Both the position numbers and the translations under genes were made by a program. Below are positions 1-8,874 of a stretch of DNA of 64,000 bases, piece by piece (within the stretch, counting starts at the first letter, position 1; each line of letters starts with the position of its first letter). Below the pieces are notes generated by a model, which did no database searches, was not told the DNA's origin, and worked only from the letters and a program-made list of their open reading frames with translations. This DNA is from Cellulomonas composti. GTDB lineage: Bacteria > Actinomycetota > Actinomycetes > Actinomycetales > Cellulomonadaceae. The DNA lies in the NCBI RefSeq assembly GCF_007990245.1, contig NZ_BJWG01000013.1, forward strand, positions 1 to 64,000, read 5' to 3'.

Positions 1-738
1 CGCGCCGACCTCGAGCCAGTGCCGCCGCGCGCCGCCCGCCTCGCCCTCGACGAACGTCGTCGCAGCCCACGACATCACCCCCGGCCCGAACCCGACGAAC
101 TGCCGCAGCCACCCGAGCTCGACCTCGCCGGTCGCGACGGCGTGCACGACCTGCACCGGGAGGCGGCCGCTCGCGCCGAGTCCCGCGTGGATCTCGGCGA
201 CCCGCGCGGGGTGCACGCCCGCGTCCCACAGCCACTCGAGCTCCTGGCGGCCGGCCGCGCGCGCGGCCTCGGCGGCGCGACGGACCGGACCGGCGGCCGC
301 GGCGAACGCCTCGGCGACGGTCTGCAGGGTGGCCGCGTGCACGTCCTGCGTGAGCGCCCAGTGCGGGGCGCCGCGCACGTGCTCGGCCGCGAGCGCAGGT
401 GTGCGGAACGTCCGCGCGCCGCACGAGCACCCGGTCACGGGCGCCGTCACCACCCACGCCGCTGGCCCCGCCCGGCGCACCTCGGGCGCGACCACGCGTC
501 GCCGACGGAGCCACAGCTCACGCAGCGCGGGGACGTAACGGTCCACGAGCTCGAGGCAGAACAGGTACCCGCCGAGCGCGGCCGCGACGCGCTCCAGCTC
601 GAGGTCGTGCGGCGTCGTCACCGACCAGTCCGGTGCGATCGTGACGGGATGCCGGCGCGTGGAGCGCCCGCGCCGGGACGTGCGGCACGCGACCTCGAAC
701 GTCACCGGCGACCCGCCCGGGAACGCGTCGTCGAGCAT
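1..738 (-). CDS. Hypothetical protein with C2H2-like zinc motif, 3' end cut by window edge
   Basis: I do not recognise this protein. The reading frame is open for 246 codons from ATG at 738 to the window edge, so its C-terminus is missing. The start is fixed by AGGAGG about nine bases upstream. Residues 104-126 hold C104-x-C106, a phenylalanine, a leucine, H120 and H126. This spacing resembles a classical C2H2 zinc finger, but with CxC in place of CxxC. The rest is alanine/arginine-rich and helical, with no signal peptide or membrane segment, so it is probably cytosolic. It lies 61 bases downstream of the HerA-like ATPase gene on the same strand and is very likely co-transcribed. A role as nucleic-acid-binding partner of that ATPase is inference. 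Confidence 0.75.
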   Translation of the reverse strand, partial: MLDDAFPGGSPVTFEVACRTSRRGRSTRRHPVTIAPDWSVTTPHDLELERVAAALGGYLFCLELVDRYVPALRELWLRRRRVVAPEVRRAGPAAWVVTAPVTGCSCGARTFRTPALAAEHVRGAPHWALTQDVHAATLQTVAEAFAAAAGPVRRAAEAARAAGRQELEWLWDAGVHPARVAEIHAGLGASGRLPVQVVHAVATGEVELGWLRQFVGFGPGVMSWAATTFVEGEAGGARRHWLEVGA

Positions 739-799
739 GTCCCTGTCCCTCCTGCTCGGGTGCGTGCGGAGACGATCCCACCGGGCGCCGACACGCGGC

Positions 800-3337
800 C
801 TACCGCGCGGTCGCGGTCGCGCCCGGGTCGCGAACCGCGGTCAGACGTGCGCGCATCGCGTCGTACGCCCGCTCGAACCCGGCGATCTTGAGGGTCCCGA
901 CGAGGACGTACAGCTCGTCCAGCAGGCGCGGGTCGGGCGACTCCGCGTAGCGTCCGAACCGTGCCGTCGTCTCCTCGACGAGCCACCGCTCCTGCCACCC
1001 CGGTGCGCCGGGCGCGCTCGTCGGCGCTCGACGCCCCGCGGGTGCGGCGGGTGCGACGGGCGCGATGGGCCTGCGGGGCGCGAGCGTGCCCGCGGACTCC
1101 TTGAGGGCCGCGACGACCGCGGCATCGGTCGGCACCCGGACGTCCGCGTACGGCAGCCAGAGCGCGTCGACCGTCGCCGATGCGACGCACGCCGCGGCGT
1201 CCGCGAGGCGCGTCGGCGTCCAGCCTGCCGCCGCGGCACGGGCGTAGTGGTCGACGACGAGCGTGAACGGGTCCGTCGGACGGCCGTGCGACGACAGCGA
1301 GGCGGCCGCGACCAGGTCGGGGAGGCGCGTGAGCTCCGCGGCCGGCCACCCGCCGAGCCTGATGCTCGCGGCTGCGGCGAGGTTGATGCCGGTGCGCAGC
1401 GACACGAACGACCCGACGTTGGCCTCGATCGCGCGGGCGAGCCGCGGCGTGAGGTTGTCGGCCGACTGGGAGGCGATCACCAGCGCGAGCCCGTACTTGC
1501 GACCCTCGGCCAGCAGGCGGTCGGGCGCCTCGTCCTGGAAGAGGTGGGCCTCGTCGAACACGACGAGCACGGGCACGTCGGGGTCGGCGCGACGGCCCAT
1601 CGCATCGCGCAGCTTGCGCAGGTACAGCCCGCCGAGCACCCCGGCGACGTCGTCGCCGAGCTGCGTCGAGGCCAGGTCGACGACGAGGTTGACGTCGCCG
1701 TCGAGCACGTCCGCCATGTCGATCGCGTCGACGCCGGTACCGGTCACGTCGCGCAGGGCGCGCGTGCGCTGCCACATGTGGAACCGGGACTGGTACCAGG
1801 ACGCGAGCTCGTTCCACTCCTTGTCGCCGAGCTCGACGAGCTCGGCGCGGACCCGGCGGGCGACGTCGGGCGCGATCGTCCTGACCGCGTCGACGAGCCC
1901 GCGCAGGTGGCTCTGGCTGACCAGCAGCGTCTGGACGACGTGAATGGTGAGCCTGCGGCCGTAGACGTGGCGCGCGGCGGCCGCGACCAGCCAGAACGTG
2001 CGTTTGGCGCGCTCGCCGAAGAGGCCGTCCCGGCCCGGGTCGATGATCCGCGCCATCGACTCGAGCAGCGCGTCGACGTTCTGCTCCCAGAGCTCCGGGT
2101 CGGGTTCGGCGAGGAGGTTGAGGCCGACCGGGTGCTCCAGGTCGGCGTGGTCGACGTAGTGCGTGACCCGGTCCGTCCGGCCTGCGCTGTGCGCGGCGAC
2201 CGTGGCGGCGACGTCGCCGTGGGGGTCCAGGACGACGAGCGGGAGGCCCACGTCGAGCCAGGAGACCGCCACGGCCTTGAGCAGCGCGCTCTTGCCGGAG
2301 CCGGTCTTCCCCTCGACGAAGACGTGACGGCGCAGGTCCTGCGCGTCGAGCGTGACGTCGACGGGGTCACCCGCGACGTCGACGGAGGCGCCGAGCCGGA
2401 TCGGGACCGCGGGGGCCGGCAGCGGCGGGTCGAGCGGGCGGCGCGGCGGGTCGGGCAGCCGCGCGGGGATGCCCAGGCCCTGGCCGGTCGTCGTCGTGGG
2501 CACCCGCAGGAGTGCGACCGCGTGGTTCTCGGCCACAGCGTGCCCGTACAGCGCCCGTGCGGACTGCTCGAGCGCGGCCGCCGCCTCGTGCGGGGCCGAG
2601 GGCACCGCCTCGAGCTCGGCGGAGCGACGGGCGAGTCCCGCCAGCACGGCCGACGAGACGGGACCGGCGCTCGCGACGAACGTGCGGGCGCAGACGATCG
2701 CGCCCGCGTGCTCGGTGCGCACGCCGCGACCGGTCGCGGCGTCCAGCTCGTCGAGCACGAGCCCCCGGTCGAGCGCGCTCGGCGCCCCGAGCACCGTCAC
2801 GACCCACGTGTCGTGGTCGACGCGCGCCAGGGCGGTCACGAGCGCCTCGGCGTGGTCCGCGCTCGGCTTGGGCTGGCCGAGCGCGAGCCGGTCGGACGTC
2901 TTGGCCTCGGTCATCCACTCGGGCCGGAACGCGACCTCCTCGTCGGACTGCCCGAACATCGGAGCCGTCCGGATCCGCGTCAGCTCGTACGCGTGCGTGA
3001 CGGTGCGGGGCGGGTCCGGCTCGTCCACCGGCTCGCCCGACCCGAGCACCAGAGACTGCGCGCAGGCGCCGGCGAGGTCGGCGGCGGCCACGGTCCGGGT
3101 GCCGACGACGTCCAGCCAGGCCTGGACACGGCCCGACCCGCCCGCGGCGTGCAGGACGAGCCGGATGCCCGAACCCTCGGGGAGATAGCGGGTCAGCCGG
3201 ACGAGCTCCCGTGAGTCGCCGACCGACCGCGACCCCGGGTCGTCGCCGCGCACGAGCGCCTCGACCGGGTAGCGCACGGTCGTGCCCCGGCCGGGCCCGG
3301 GCGCCGGCTCGGTCCCGGCCCTGTCCTTCTCGTCCAT
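800..3337 (-). CDS. HerA/VirB4-like (DUF87) ATPase, 845 aa
   Basis: A hexameric-translocase type P-loop ATPase. Walker A is GKTGSGKS at residues 343-350, preceded by HVFVE. Walker B is LVVFDEAH at 591-598, and a sensor-like SQS follows at 623-625. DPHGD at 371-375 after the P-loop is typical of the DUF87/HerA-VirB4 group. The first 330 residues are unassigned. The C-terminal 100 residues are a proline/alanine linker plus a helical tail. The start is ATG at 3337, where GGAG sits six bases upstream; longer in-frame extensions lack a ribosome site. The next gene on the strand is the zinc-finger-like protein. HerA-type ATPases pump or remodel DNA in repair, plasmid transfer and phage defence. No nuclease partner (NurA, SIR2) is visible in the window, but the left edge hides the rest of the operon. 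Confidence 0.88.
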   Translation of the reverse strand: MDEKDRAGTEPAPGPGRGTTVRYPVEALVRGDDPGSRSVGDSRELVRLTRYLPEGSGIRLVLHAAGGSGRVQAWLDVVGTRTVAAADLAGACAQSLVLGSGEPVDEPDPPRTVTHAYELTRIRTAPMFGQSDEEVAFRPEWMTEAKTSDRLALGQPKPSADHAEALVTALARVDHDTWVVTVLGAPSALDRGLVLDELDAATGRGVRTEHAGAIVCARTFVASAGPVSSAVLAGLARRSAELEAVPSAPHEAAAALEQSARALYGHAVAENHAVALLRVPTTTTGQGLGIPARLPDPPRRPLDPPLPAPAVPIRLGASVDVAGDPVDVTLDAQDLRRHVFVEGKTGSGKSALLKAVAVSWLDVGLPLVVLDPHGDVAATVAAHSAGRTDRVTHYVDHADLEHPVGLNLLAEPDPELWEQNVDALLESMARIIDPGRDGLFGERAKRTFWLVAAAARHVYGRRLTIHVVQTLLVSQSHLRGLVDAVRTIAPDVARRVRAELVELGDKEWNELASWYQSRFHMWQRTRALRDVTGTGVDAIDMADVLDGDVNLVVDLASTQLGDDVAGVLGGLYLRKLRDAMGRRADPDVPVLVVFDEAHLFQDEAPDRLLAEGRKYGLALVIASQSADNLTPRLARAIEANVGSFVSLRTGINLAAAASIRLGGWPAAELTRLPDLVAAASLSSHGRPTDPFTLVVDHYARAAAAGWTPTRLADAAACVASATVDALWLPYADVRVPTDAAVVAALKESAGTLAPRRPIAPVAPAAPAGRRAPTSAPGAPGWQERWLVEETTARFGRYAESPDPRLLDELYVLVGTLKIAGFERAYDAMRARLTAVRDPGATATAR

Positions 3338-3410
3338 TCCGCTCCTTCGGTCGTCGCGCGGCTCGTCGTGCGTGTGACCCGAAGTCGACCGTGCGGCCGG
3401 CGCGCGACTC

Positions 3411-3435
3411 AACGCCGCCGCCTGAACCGCGTTCA
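3411..3435 (-). promoter_or_regulatory. Possible ECF-sigma promoter of the HerA-like ATPase gene
   Basis: Read toward the ATPase gene, TGAAC (3435-3431) is followed after exactly 16 bases by CGTT (3414-3411). This resembles ECF sigma promoters of the GGAAC-N16-CGTT type. The upstream half is also a palindrome, TGAAC-CGC-GTTCA (3423-3435), so a repressor site is an alternative reading. The inferred leader would be about 65 bases. Confidence 0.35.
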
Positions 3436-3519
3436 TCGACGGCCGTTGTCCGGGCCGTGGACCGGCGGACACGCTCTCAGCCGCCGGAAGGGCCGGCACC
3501 GAGGACGAAGGGATCACTC

Positions 3520-3666
3520 ATGGGACAGGTCAGGACGGCCTCTGCGACGCGGACCGGCGAGTACACGGAGGTGCACCGCTGCGCCGGGTGCGGTCGCGCC
3601 TTCTGGGCCAAGCGTTCGTGGAACGGGGTCACGGTGCGGTGCCCGTCCTGCGCCAAGGAGCAGTAG
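3520..3666 (+). CDS. Small zinc-ribbon protein, 48 aa
   Basis: A 48-residue protein with two CxxC knuckles, CAGC and CPSC, separated by about 18 residues. This is a complete one-module zinc ribbon. The start ATG at 3520 has GAAGGGA upstream. It is divergent from the HerA-like ATPase gene and is followed 42 bases later by the PRTase-like gene on the same strand, so those two may form an operon. Comparable stand-alone ribbons are common and mostly uncharacterised. They often bind RNA, DNA or a partner protein. Nothing in the sequence says which applies here. Confidence 0.8.
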   Translation: MGQVRTASATRTGEYTEVHRCAGCGRAFWAKRSWNGVTVRCPSCAKEQ

Positions 3667-3708
3667 CGTCGCCACGAGCCGGGGGACGACGAGGGGAGCG
3701 GACATGCC

Positions 3709-4644
3709 GTGCGCTCGCGCGAGCGGCGCTCGCCGGACGGGACGTGCCTGGTGAGCGACGCGTACACGATCCTCGAGCCGGCGGGTCTGCGTTCCGCGTA
3801 CGTGACGCTGACCGACGCGCTGATCGAGCGCCTCGAGCCGATGTGCGGCGACGACCTGCACCTCCTGTTCCTCGACAAGTCCGGGCGGCCCGTCGCGTGG
3901 CTCGTGCGCGCGCTGTGGAACCTGCTCGCGCGCGAGCCCGGGACCGCCTACGGGGACGGTCGCGTGCCACCGCGGCCGTCGATGAGCTTCGCCAACATCG
4001 ACCGCGAGCAGTGGTGGGACGTGACGGGCGCGAGCGAGACCGGCGTCGTCGACGTGGGTCGCATCCCCGACGAGACGGTCGCCGGGCTGCGCAGCGCGTA
4101 CGCGCTCACCAGGCCCGACCACCCCCGCGCCAGCTGGGCAGCACCGACCTTCCTGGACGGCCGCCGCATCGTCGTCGTCGACGAGGTGGCGAACACCGGC
4201 GACACCCTGCGGATCGCGACGGGTCTGGTGGCCCGGGCGTTCCCCGGCAGCGTCGTCGAGGGCGCGCACTGGATGACTCCGGGGGCGGTCGTCGACCGGC
4301 GCTCCGGTCTGCGCCGCACCGCGTCGGTGCCCGTGTGGTACCGGTCGGACACCTCGGCGGGCCGGCTCGTCGGGAACCGGCTGGCGGCGGGAGCGGGCAC
4401 CTCATGGCGCGGTCGGGTGGGTGACGAGTTCCTGTCCACCGTGCCGCCGGAGCGGGACCTGCTCGGGCTGCGCCTGCGGGCGGAGGTCGCCCGGCTCGCG
4501 GTCGACGTGGCCGCGCGCGCCCTGCTGGCCCGCCCGGCGTCCGCCCGCCCCGACGACGACATCGAGGAACGGATCCGGCTCCTCCACGGCTACGCGGATC
4601 TGCGCGAGTTCACCGCCGCACGCCTGCGCCAGGACGTCGGCTAG
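3709..4644 (+). CDS. Phosphoribosyltransferase-like protein, 311 aa
   Basis: Residues 154-167 read IVVVDEVANTGDTL, which matches the PRPP-binding loop of type I phosphoribosyltransferases (hydrophobic strand, two acidic residues, then xxTGxTL). The N-terminal 150 and C-terminal 120 residues do not match a PRTase I recognise, so the substrate is unknown. GTG at 3709 follows GAGGGGAG at a good distance. A nearby ATG at 3704 is out of frame and stops after 16 codons. An internal GTG at 3751 is an alternative start without a clear ribosome site. The stop codon interlocks with that of the opposing gene in a shared CTAG (4641-4644). PRTase-like proteins also occur in stress and conflict gene clusters, which would fit the neighbouring ATPase and zinc ribbon, but that is inference. 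Confidence 0.75.
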   Translation: MRSRERRSPDGTCLVSDAYTILEPAGLRSAYVTLTDALIERLEPMCGDDLHLLFLDKSGRPVAWLVRALWNLLAREPGTAYGDGRVPPRPSMSFANIDREQWWDVTGASETGVVDVGRIPDETVAGLRSAYALTRPDHPRASWAAPTFLDGRRIVVVDEVANTGDTLRIATGLVARAFPGSVVEGAHWMTPGAVVDRRSGLRRTASVPVWYRSDTSAGRLVGNRLAAGAGTSWRGRVGDEFLSTVPPERDLLGLRLRAEVARLAVDVAARALLARPASARPDDDIEERIRLLHGYADLREFTAARLRQDVG

Positions 4645-5285
4645 GACGAGCCCTGCCTGTGCAGGCGTCGGTGGGCAACGATCAGCGCCGCGCCCAACGC
4701 CACCACGATGACGAACAGCCCGACGATCGCCCCCAGCACGGGCAGCACGTCGCCCGCGTCACGGATCCGGAGGAACTCGTACGGCGTCTGCGCCGCGCCG
4801 GTGACGTCGAGCGGCAGCGCGACCAGCGCCCACGCGACCGGCCACAGGCACCAGAGGCTCGCCGTCCGCAGCGTGCCGGAGCGTGTGCGCAGGGGATGCA
4901 GGAGGAAGTCCGCGACGACGAGCACCGGCCCGATGCCGTGCAGGAGCAGCGTCGCGGCCCGCACCCACGTGTCGTCGTGCGGCGCGAACCACGGGCCACC
5001 GTTGTTCACGGGAGCGAGCACCGTGGCGAAGATCAGGCCTGAGAGCACGACGGCGACGGTCGTGGCACCCCGCACGTCGTCGAGCGCGACCGACGAGGGC
5101 CGCGCCTGCGCGGCGAGCAGCGTGGCCGCGGCCAGGATCGCCGAGCAGACCGTGAAGTACAGCAGCGGGAAGGTCGGGTCCGTGTCCTGCACGAACTGGC
5201 AGAGGACGCCGACGAGCAGGGCGACGACGGCCGCCGCACGCACCAGGCGGGCCACCCGGCCGTCGACCGGGCCCGCGGCGGTCAT
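4641..5285 (-). CDS. Pr6Pr family membrane protein, 214 aa
   Basis: An integral membrane protein with about six hydrophobic segments. It carries the family features VLCQFVQ near the N-terminus and NNGGPWFAPHDDTW in the first extracellular region, then an HGIGP segment. These match the Pr6Pr family, whose function is unknown. The start ATG overlaps the stop of the upstream hydrolase gene by ATGA, so the two are translationally coupled. It is the last gene of the long minus-strand operon, and its stop interlocks tail-to-tail with the PRTase-like gene. It may be an accessory membrane component, but no catalytic motif is visible. Confidence 0.85.
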   Translation of the reverse strand: MTAAGPVDGRVARLVRAAAVVALLVGVLCQFVQDTDPTFPLLYFTVCSAILAAATLLAAQARPSSVALDDVRGATTVAVVLSGLIFATVLAPVNNGGPWFAPHDDTWVRAATLLLHGIGPVLVVADFLLHPLRTRSGTLRTASLWCLWPVAWALVALPLDVTGAAQTPYEFLRIRDAGDVLPVLGAIVGLFVIVVALGAALIVAHRRLHRQGSS

Positions 5286-6184
5286 CCGGCGTCCCCCAGT
5301 GCGTCGCGGACGAACCGGCCGATGCGCTCGACCGCCGGCAGCGAGTGCCACAGGGCGTGCGTGCCCGCCACCTCCAGCTGGTCCGCGCGGGCCCCGGCTG
5401 CACGAGCTCGCGCGGTGAGCGCCGCGCCGGCCTCGGTGAGCCCGTAGCGGCTGTCGCGGCCGTGGACGACGACGAGGCGTCCGGCGCCGGCCGCGGCGAC
5501 CTCGTCGGGAAGCCCGCCGGACCGCAGCGCACCGGCGAGCAGGAGCATGTCGAGGCGGTTGCGGTGCGGTGCCGAGGTGTCCTCCGGGCGTCGGTCCCAC
5601 GGCTCGACCGCGTCGACGACGTCGGCGTTGTCGGCCAGCGCGGCGTCGACGAGGCCGTCCTCGGCGCGCGTCGCGGTGAGCAGGGTCCGCGACGACCATC
5701 GTCGCGCGGCCACAGGCTCGACGAGCACGAGCGCACTCGCTGCGGCACCCGCGCGTGCCCCCGCCTCGCGCGCCATCGCCGTCCCGAGCGAGCAGCCCAG
5801 CGAGTAGCCGACGATCCCCAACCCCGCGCCTGACGCGTCGATCGCGGCGCCCGCGGCGGGGTCCGCCGCGGCGGCGGCCGCGAGCATCCGGCCGGCGGCC
5901 GGCCGGAAGTCGGACCGGCGCAGCAGCGCCCAGCGTTCCGCGGCGGTCAGCCGCGAGCCTCGCACTCCACAGCCGGGGGTCTCGACGACGACGAGACGCG
6001 CCCCCAGCACGTGCGCCAGCAACCGGAACCGCTGGAGCTCGAACGGGTCCAGGCTCGCCGCGTACCCCATCGCCGCGACGAACGTCCGGGGGCCCGGCAC
6101 GGGTGGTTCGAGCACGGCCACGCCGAGCGGGCCCTCGCCCAGGTCGACGGTCCGCGTCGTGACACCGACGTCGTCCGGGAGCAT
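5282..6184 (-). CDS. Alpha/beta hydrolase, 300 aa
   Basis: A single-domain alpha/beta hydrolase. The nucleophile elbow is GYSLG with S128. The likely acid is D244 in VVVHGRDSRY, and the likely base is H276 in AGTHALWH. Family and length are typical of esterase/thioesterase-like enzymes, and the substrate cannot be told. It has no signal peptide, so it is cytosolic. It starts ten bases after the receiver-like gene and overlaps the Pr6Pr gene by ATGA. It therefore belongs to the same transcription unit as the kinase and receiver pair. An upstream in-frame extension into the receiver gene is only antisense-free reading of another frame and was not used. Confidence 0.85.
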   Translation of the reverse strand: MLPDDVGVTTRTVDLGEGPLGVAVLEPPVPGPRTFVAAMGYAASLDPFELQRFRLLAHVLGARLVVVETPGCGVRGSRLTAAERWALLRRSDFRPAAGRMLAAAAAADPAAGAAIDASGAGLGIVGYSLGCSLGTAMAREAGARAGAAASALVLVEPVAARRWSSRTLLTATRAEDGLVDAALADNADVVDAVEPWDRRPEDTSAPHRNRLDMLLLAGALRSGGLPDEVAAAGAGRLVVVHGRDSRYGLTEAGAALTARARAAGARADQLEVAGTHALWHSLPAVERIGRFVRDALGDAG

Positions 6185-6194
6185 CGTCAGCACG

Positions 6195-7427
6195 CTACCT
6201 TCCCTCGTACGACCGGGACATGCGGCTTCGCCACCGGCGGTTCTGGGCCCGGACCTCGTCGTCGCCCGGGTCTTCGCCCTCGAGGAGCGAGCGCAGCGCG
6301 AGGGCGGCGCGGTGCCAGTCGTTGAGTGCGGCGTCCACGTCGTCGGCGTCCCAGAACGACCGCGTCGCCTCCAGCTCGTCGTGCAGGCGGCCGCGCGCCC
6401 GGTCGCGGTCGTACTCGGCCTCGCTGCGCGTCTCGTCCGCCCGCAGCTGGGCGAGCGACGGCGGCCAGGAGTCCCGTGGGCGCGGCGACCGGCCGAGATC
6501 GTCGTCGCCCGTGTACGCCGTCGCGAACGATCGCATCCCGTCGTAGAGGCGCGCGACGAGCAGGTCGTGGAACTGGGTCGTCGGGTTGGGCCGCTTCGGC
6601 AGCGCGGACCGTTCGACGAGGCCGAGCCGCTTGTACGGCGCCGTCGCGGCGGAGCCCTTCGCGGCCAGCAGGGCGCGGAACCACGAGTGAGGGTCGAGCC
6701 CGTCCGGACGGACCAACCAGGTGAGCTCGTTGCTCCGGGTGGGGATGGGTGCCAGCAGGGCGTCGAGCCTCCTCGCGGCCTCGTCGACGACGGCCTGCTG
6801 GTAGTCGTCACCCTTCGCGCCCTTCAGCCGGGTCGCGATCGTCCTGGTCGACAGCGCCTGCTCGTCCTTCTGGAACGGGAACGTCGGCACGTGGAACCAG
6901 GCGCGCGCGGCGGCGGCGAAGAGCCGACCGGTCGGCTGACCGAGGTCGACGTAGGCGAAGACCCGGTTCGTGGGGCGGTCGGCGGGCAGGCCGAGCGCCT
7001 GCGTCAGGTACAGCAGGACGCCCACGCCGGTGGTCGCGCGGACCTGGCGGGTGGTGCGGACGGAGTCCAGCTCAGCCAGCAGGTCACGCTCGTCCGCCGT
7101 CAGCGCCTCGGCGTCGTCGTTGCGGAGCCGCCGTTCGGCGCTCAGCACCGGCGGTGTGGTCACGTCGACGAGGTCGACCTCGTCGCTGTCGTAGGTCGCC
7201 GTGTTGAGCTCGAAGTCGACGAGGAAGATGTCGACCGCTCGGAGGTCGTCGACGCCGATCGCGAGGAGCTCGGCGATGGACTCGACGCGGTCCACCCGGA
7301 CGTCGACGGTCGACTCGTCGCCGTACTGCGCGGTGAGATCCGCGGCGAGGACGTCGGCGGCGGCTCTGATCCGCCTGTACTTCGCCCCCAGGTCGTCGAC
7401 GACGACGACGCGCTTGCCGACCGACAC
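6195..7427 (-). CDS. Receiver-like protein with large unknown output region, 410 aa
   Basis: The first 75 residues look like a response-regulator receiver. VVVVDD places acidic residues at 11-12, and DIFLVDFEL places the likely phospho-acceptor at D71. The remaining 330 residues do not contain a recognisable HTH, GGDEF, HD or other known output. They are soluble, mixed alpha/beta, and rich in charged helices toward the end. The start is GTG at 7427, one base after the stop of the histidine-kinase-like gene, with GGAGG inside the end of that gene. The pairing makes it the probable partner of the kinase. The output is likely enzymatic or protein-interacting rather than DNA-binding, which is inference. 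Loss of canonical receiver residues beyond D71 is possible, since no clear conserved lysine motif was seen. Confidence 0.75.
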   Translation of the reverse strand: MSVGKRVVVVDDLGAKYRRIRAAADVLAADLTAQYGDESTVDVRVDRVESIAELLAIGVDDLRAVDIFLVDFELNTATYDSDEVDLVDVTTPPVLSAERRLRNDDAEALTADERDLLAELDSVRTTRQVRATTGVGVLLYLTQALGLPADRPTNRVFAYVDLGQPTGRLFAAAARAWFHVPTFPFQKDEQALSTRTIATRLKGAKGDDYQQAVVDEAARRLDALLAPIPTRSNELTWLVRPDGLDPHSWFRALLAAKGSAATAPYKRLGLVERSALPKRPNPTTQFHDLLVARLYDGMRSFATAYTGDDDLGRSPRPRDSWPPSLAQLRADETRSEAEYDRDRARGRLHDELEATRSFWDADDVDAALNDWHRAALALRSLLEGEDPGDDEVRAQNRRWRSRMSRSYEGR

Positions 7428-7428
7428 C

Positions 7429-8874
7429 TCAGACCACCTCCGATCGTGATTCGAGCAACGGCCTCAGCTCGTTGCGCCAGCGGGCCTCGATCGTCTTTCC
7501 TCCGCCGTCCAGCGGGACCTGACGCAGCGAACCGCCGCGTCGTTCGATCTCGTGGCGGAAGTTCCTCAGGATCCCTCCCGACGTCAGCCACGTCTGCCGG
7601 GGGACCAGGGGCAGCGCGTCGGTCACGGCGACGTAGACGTCGCCGCCCTCGAGGCGCGCCTCCACGCGCAGCGGCCGCTCCGGTGCGTCGGCCTCGACGT
7701 AGGCCCTGACCGCGTTGAGGGTGAGCGTCCTGATCAGCTGCTTGGCGAACCGGGCGTTCTCCGTGCGCACGACGCGCGAAGGATCGAAGTCCCGGTCGTT
7801 CGTCTCCGGAAGGTCGATCGCGAGGACCGGCCGGATCGCCTCCGACTGGCAGATGCGCCGCACCACGGTGCGGACGTCCGGCAGGACGCTCGTCTCCTCC
7901 GAGAACCCGTCACGGGACGACTGGTGGAGGTCCTCGAGGTCGCGGTAGAGCGCCTCGAGCTCGATCAGCTCCGCCGCCGTCAGGCGAGGCGACTCCCGCA
8001 GGCTCACGACACCGACCGACATGATCTGCGTGACGTCGTGGAACTCGCGCCCGAGGTGGGCCATGACCTCGGCACGGCGGGCGGCGGCCACGAGACCGCT
8101 CGCCGCGACGGCCCTGTCGTGCTCGCGGATGCGCAGGCCGAGCGCGTAGCCGAGACCGCAGACGAGGAATGCGTACGGAAGCGCGCCCGGCGGCCAGAAC
8201 CCGCACAGGTCGGACCACCACACGACGAAGGCCGCGAGGAGGCCGAGGATCAGCCAGGCCGCGGGCCGCAGCCGGCCCATCCAGCGGCCCGAGCGGTCCG
8301 CCAATTCCGAGTAGGCGGTCGACTCCAGCAGCGGCCCGCTCGCCCCGGAGTTGGCGTACAGGACGACGCCGGCGTAGGAGACGACTTTCAGCCAGCCGGT
8401 GCCGTCGTCCGCCCGGGTCCCGAACGCGACGGCGAACGCCGACCCGATGATCGCGACGGCGCCGAGCACGCCCGTCAGGAAGAGCGGCGTGCGCTCGTAG
8501 ACCCGACGCCGCCACTCGAGCAGGCGCGCGCGCAGTCCCCGGCCGCGCTCCCGCGCATCCGCTGCCGGTCCGGCGTCCTCCGCCTTCCGGGCGCTCCCGT
8601 GCTCGAGGTAGATCTCCAGCCCGCCCTGCAGGGCCGCGGGAACGGTGAGGAGCCACCACGCCCAGGCGGCCGTGGACGGGAGTGCGGCCACGACGCCGAC
8701 GACGAGCGCCGCCAGCGCCAGGCGCGACATGAACTGCCGGATCCGGTCGTAGACCAGCATGCGCAGGTCGGCCGCACGCCGGAACCAGTCGCCGGCCGGA
8801 GCGGGCGCGACCAGGTCGGCGAAGGGCTGGACCCATCGGCCCGCCGTCGGCGGTTCGACATCGAGCATGCTCAT
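7429..8874 (-). CDS. Atypical membrane histidine kinase, 481 aa
   Basis: About six membrane segments occupy residues 50-250, with no extracellular sensor domain of note. They are followed by a dimerisation-like helix with EFHDVTQ (H279 as candidate phospho-acceptor), which resembles the HD motif of NarL-type kinases. The ATPase region is divergent: LTLNAVRAY (N387) could be the N box, and TSGGILRNFRHEIERRGG resembles the GIxxMRERxxxxGG stretch of HisKA_3 kinases. The glycine-rich D box is not obvious. The start ATG overlaps the preceding gene by ATGA. It is followed one base later by the receiver-like gene, giving a two-component pair embedded in an operon of coiled-coil proteins. Some kinase motifs are degenerate, so activity is uncertain. 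Confidence 0.8.
   Translation of the reverse strand: MSMLDVEPPTAGRWVQPFADLVAPAPAGDWFRRAADLRMLVYDRIRQFMSRLALAALVVGVVAALPSTAAWAWWLLTVPAALQGGLEIYLEHGSARKAEDAGPAADARERGRGLRARLLEWRRRVYERTPLFLTGVLGAVAIIGSAFAVAFGTRADDGTGWLKVVSYAGVVLYANSGASGPLLESTAYSELADRSGRWMGRLRPAAWLILGLLAAFVVWWSDLCGFWPPGALPYAFLVCGLGYALGLRIREHDRAVAASGLVAAARRAEVMAHLGREFHDVTQIMSVGVVSLRESPRLTAAELIELEALYRDLEDLHQSSRDGFSEETSVLPDVRTVVRRICQSEAIRPVLAIDLPETNDRDFDPSRVVRTENARFAKQLIRTLTLNAVRAYVEADAPERPLRVEARLEGGDVYVAVTDALPLVPRQTWLTSGGILRNFRHEIERRGGSLRQVPLDGGGKTIEARWRNELRPLLESRSEVV

Noticed and set aside
641..3214. 857-codon open frame on the plus strand opposite the HerA-like ATPase gene
   Set aside because: Composition is Arg/Asp/Gly-rich antisense of a GC-rich gene, with no ribosome site or recognisable domain. 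The minus strand encodes a clear ATPase.
3704..3754. ATG at 3704 with a good ribosome site as start of the PRTase-like gene
   Set aside because: It is out of frame and stops after 16 codons. GTG at 3709 uses the same ribosome site in the correct frame.
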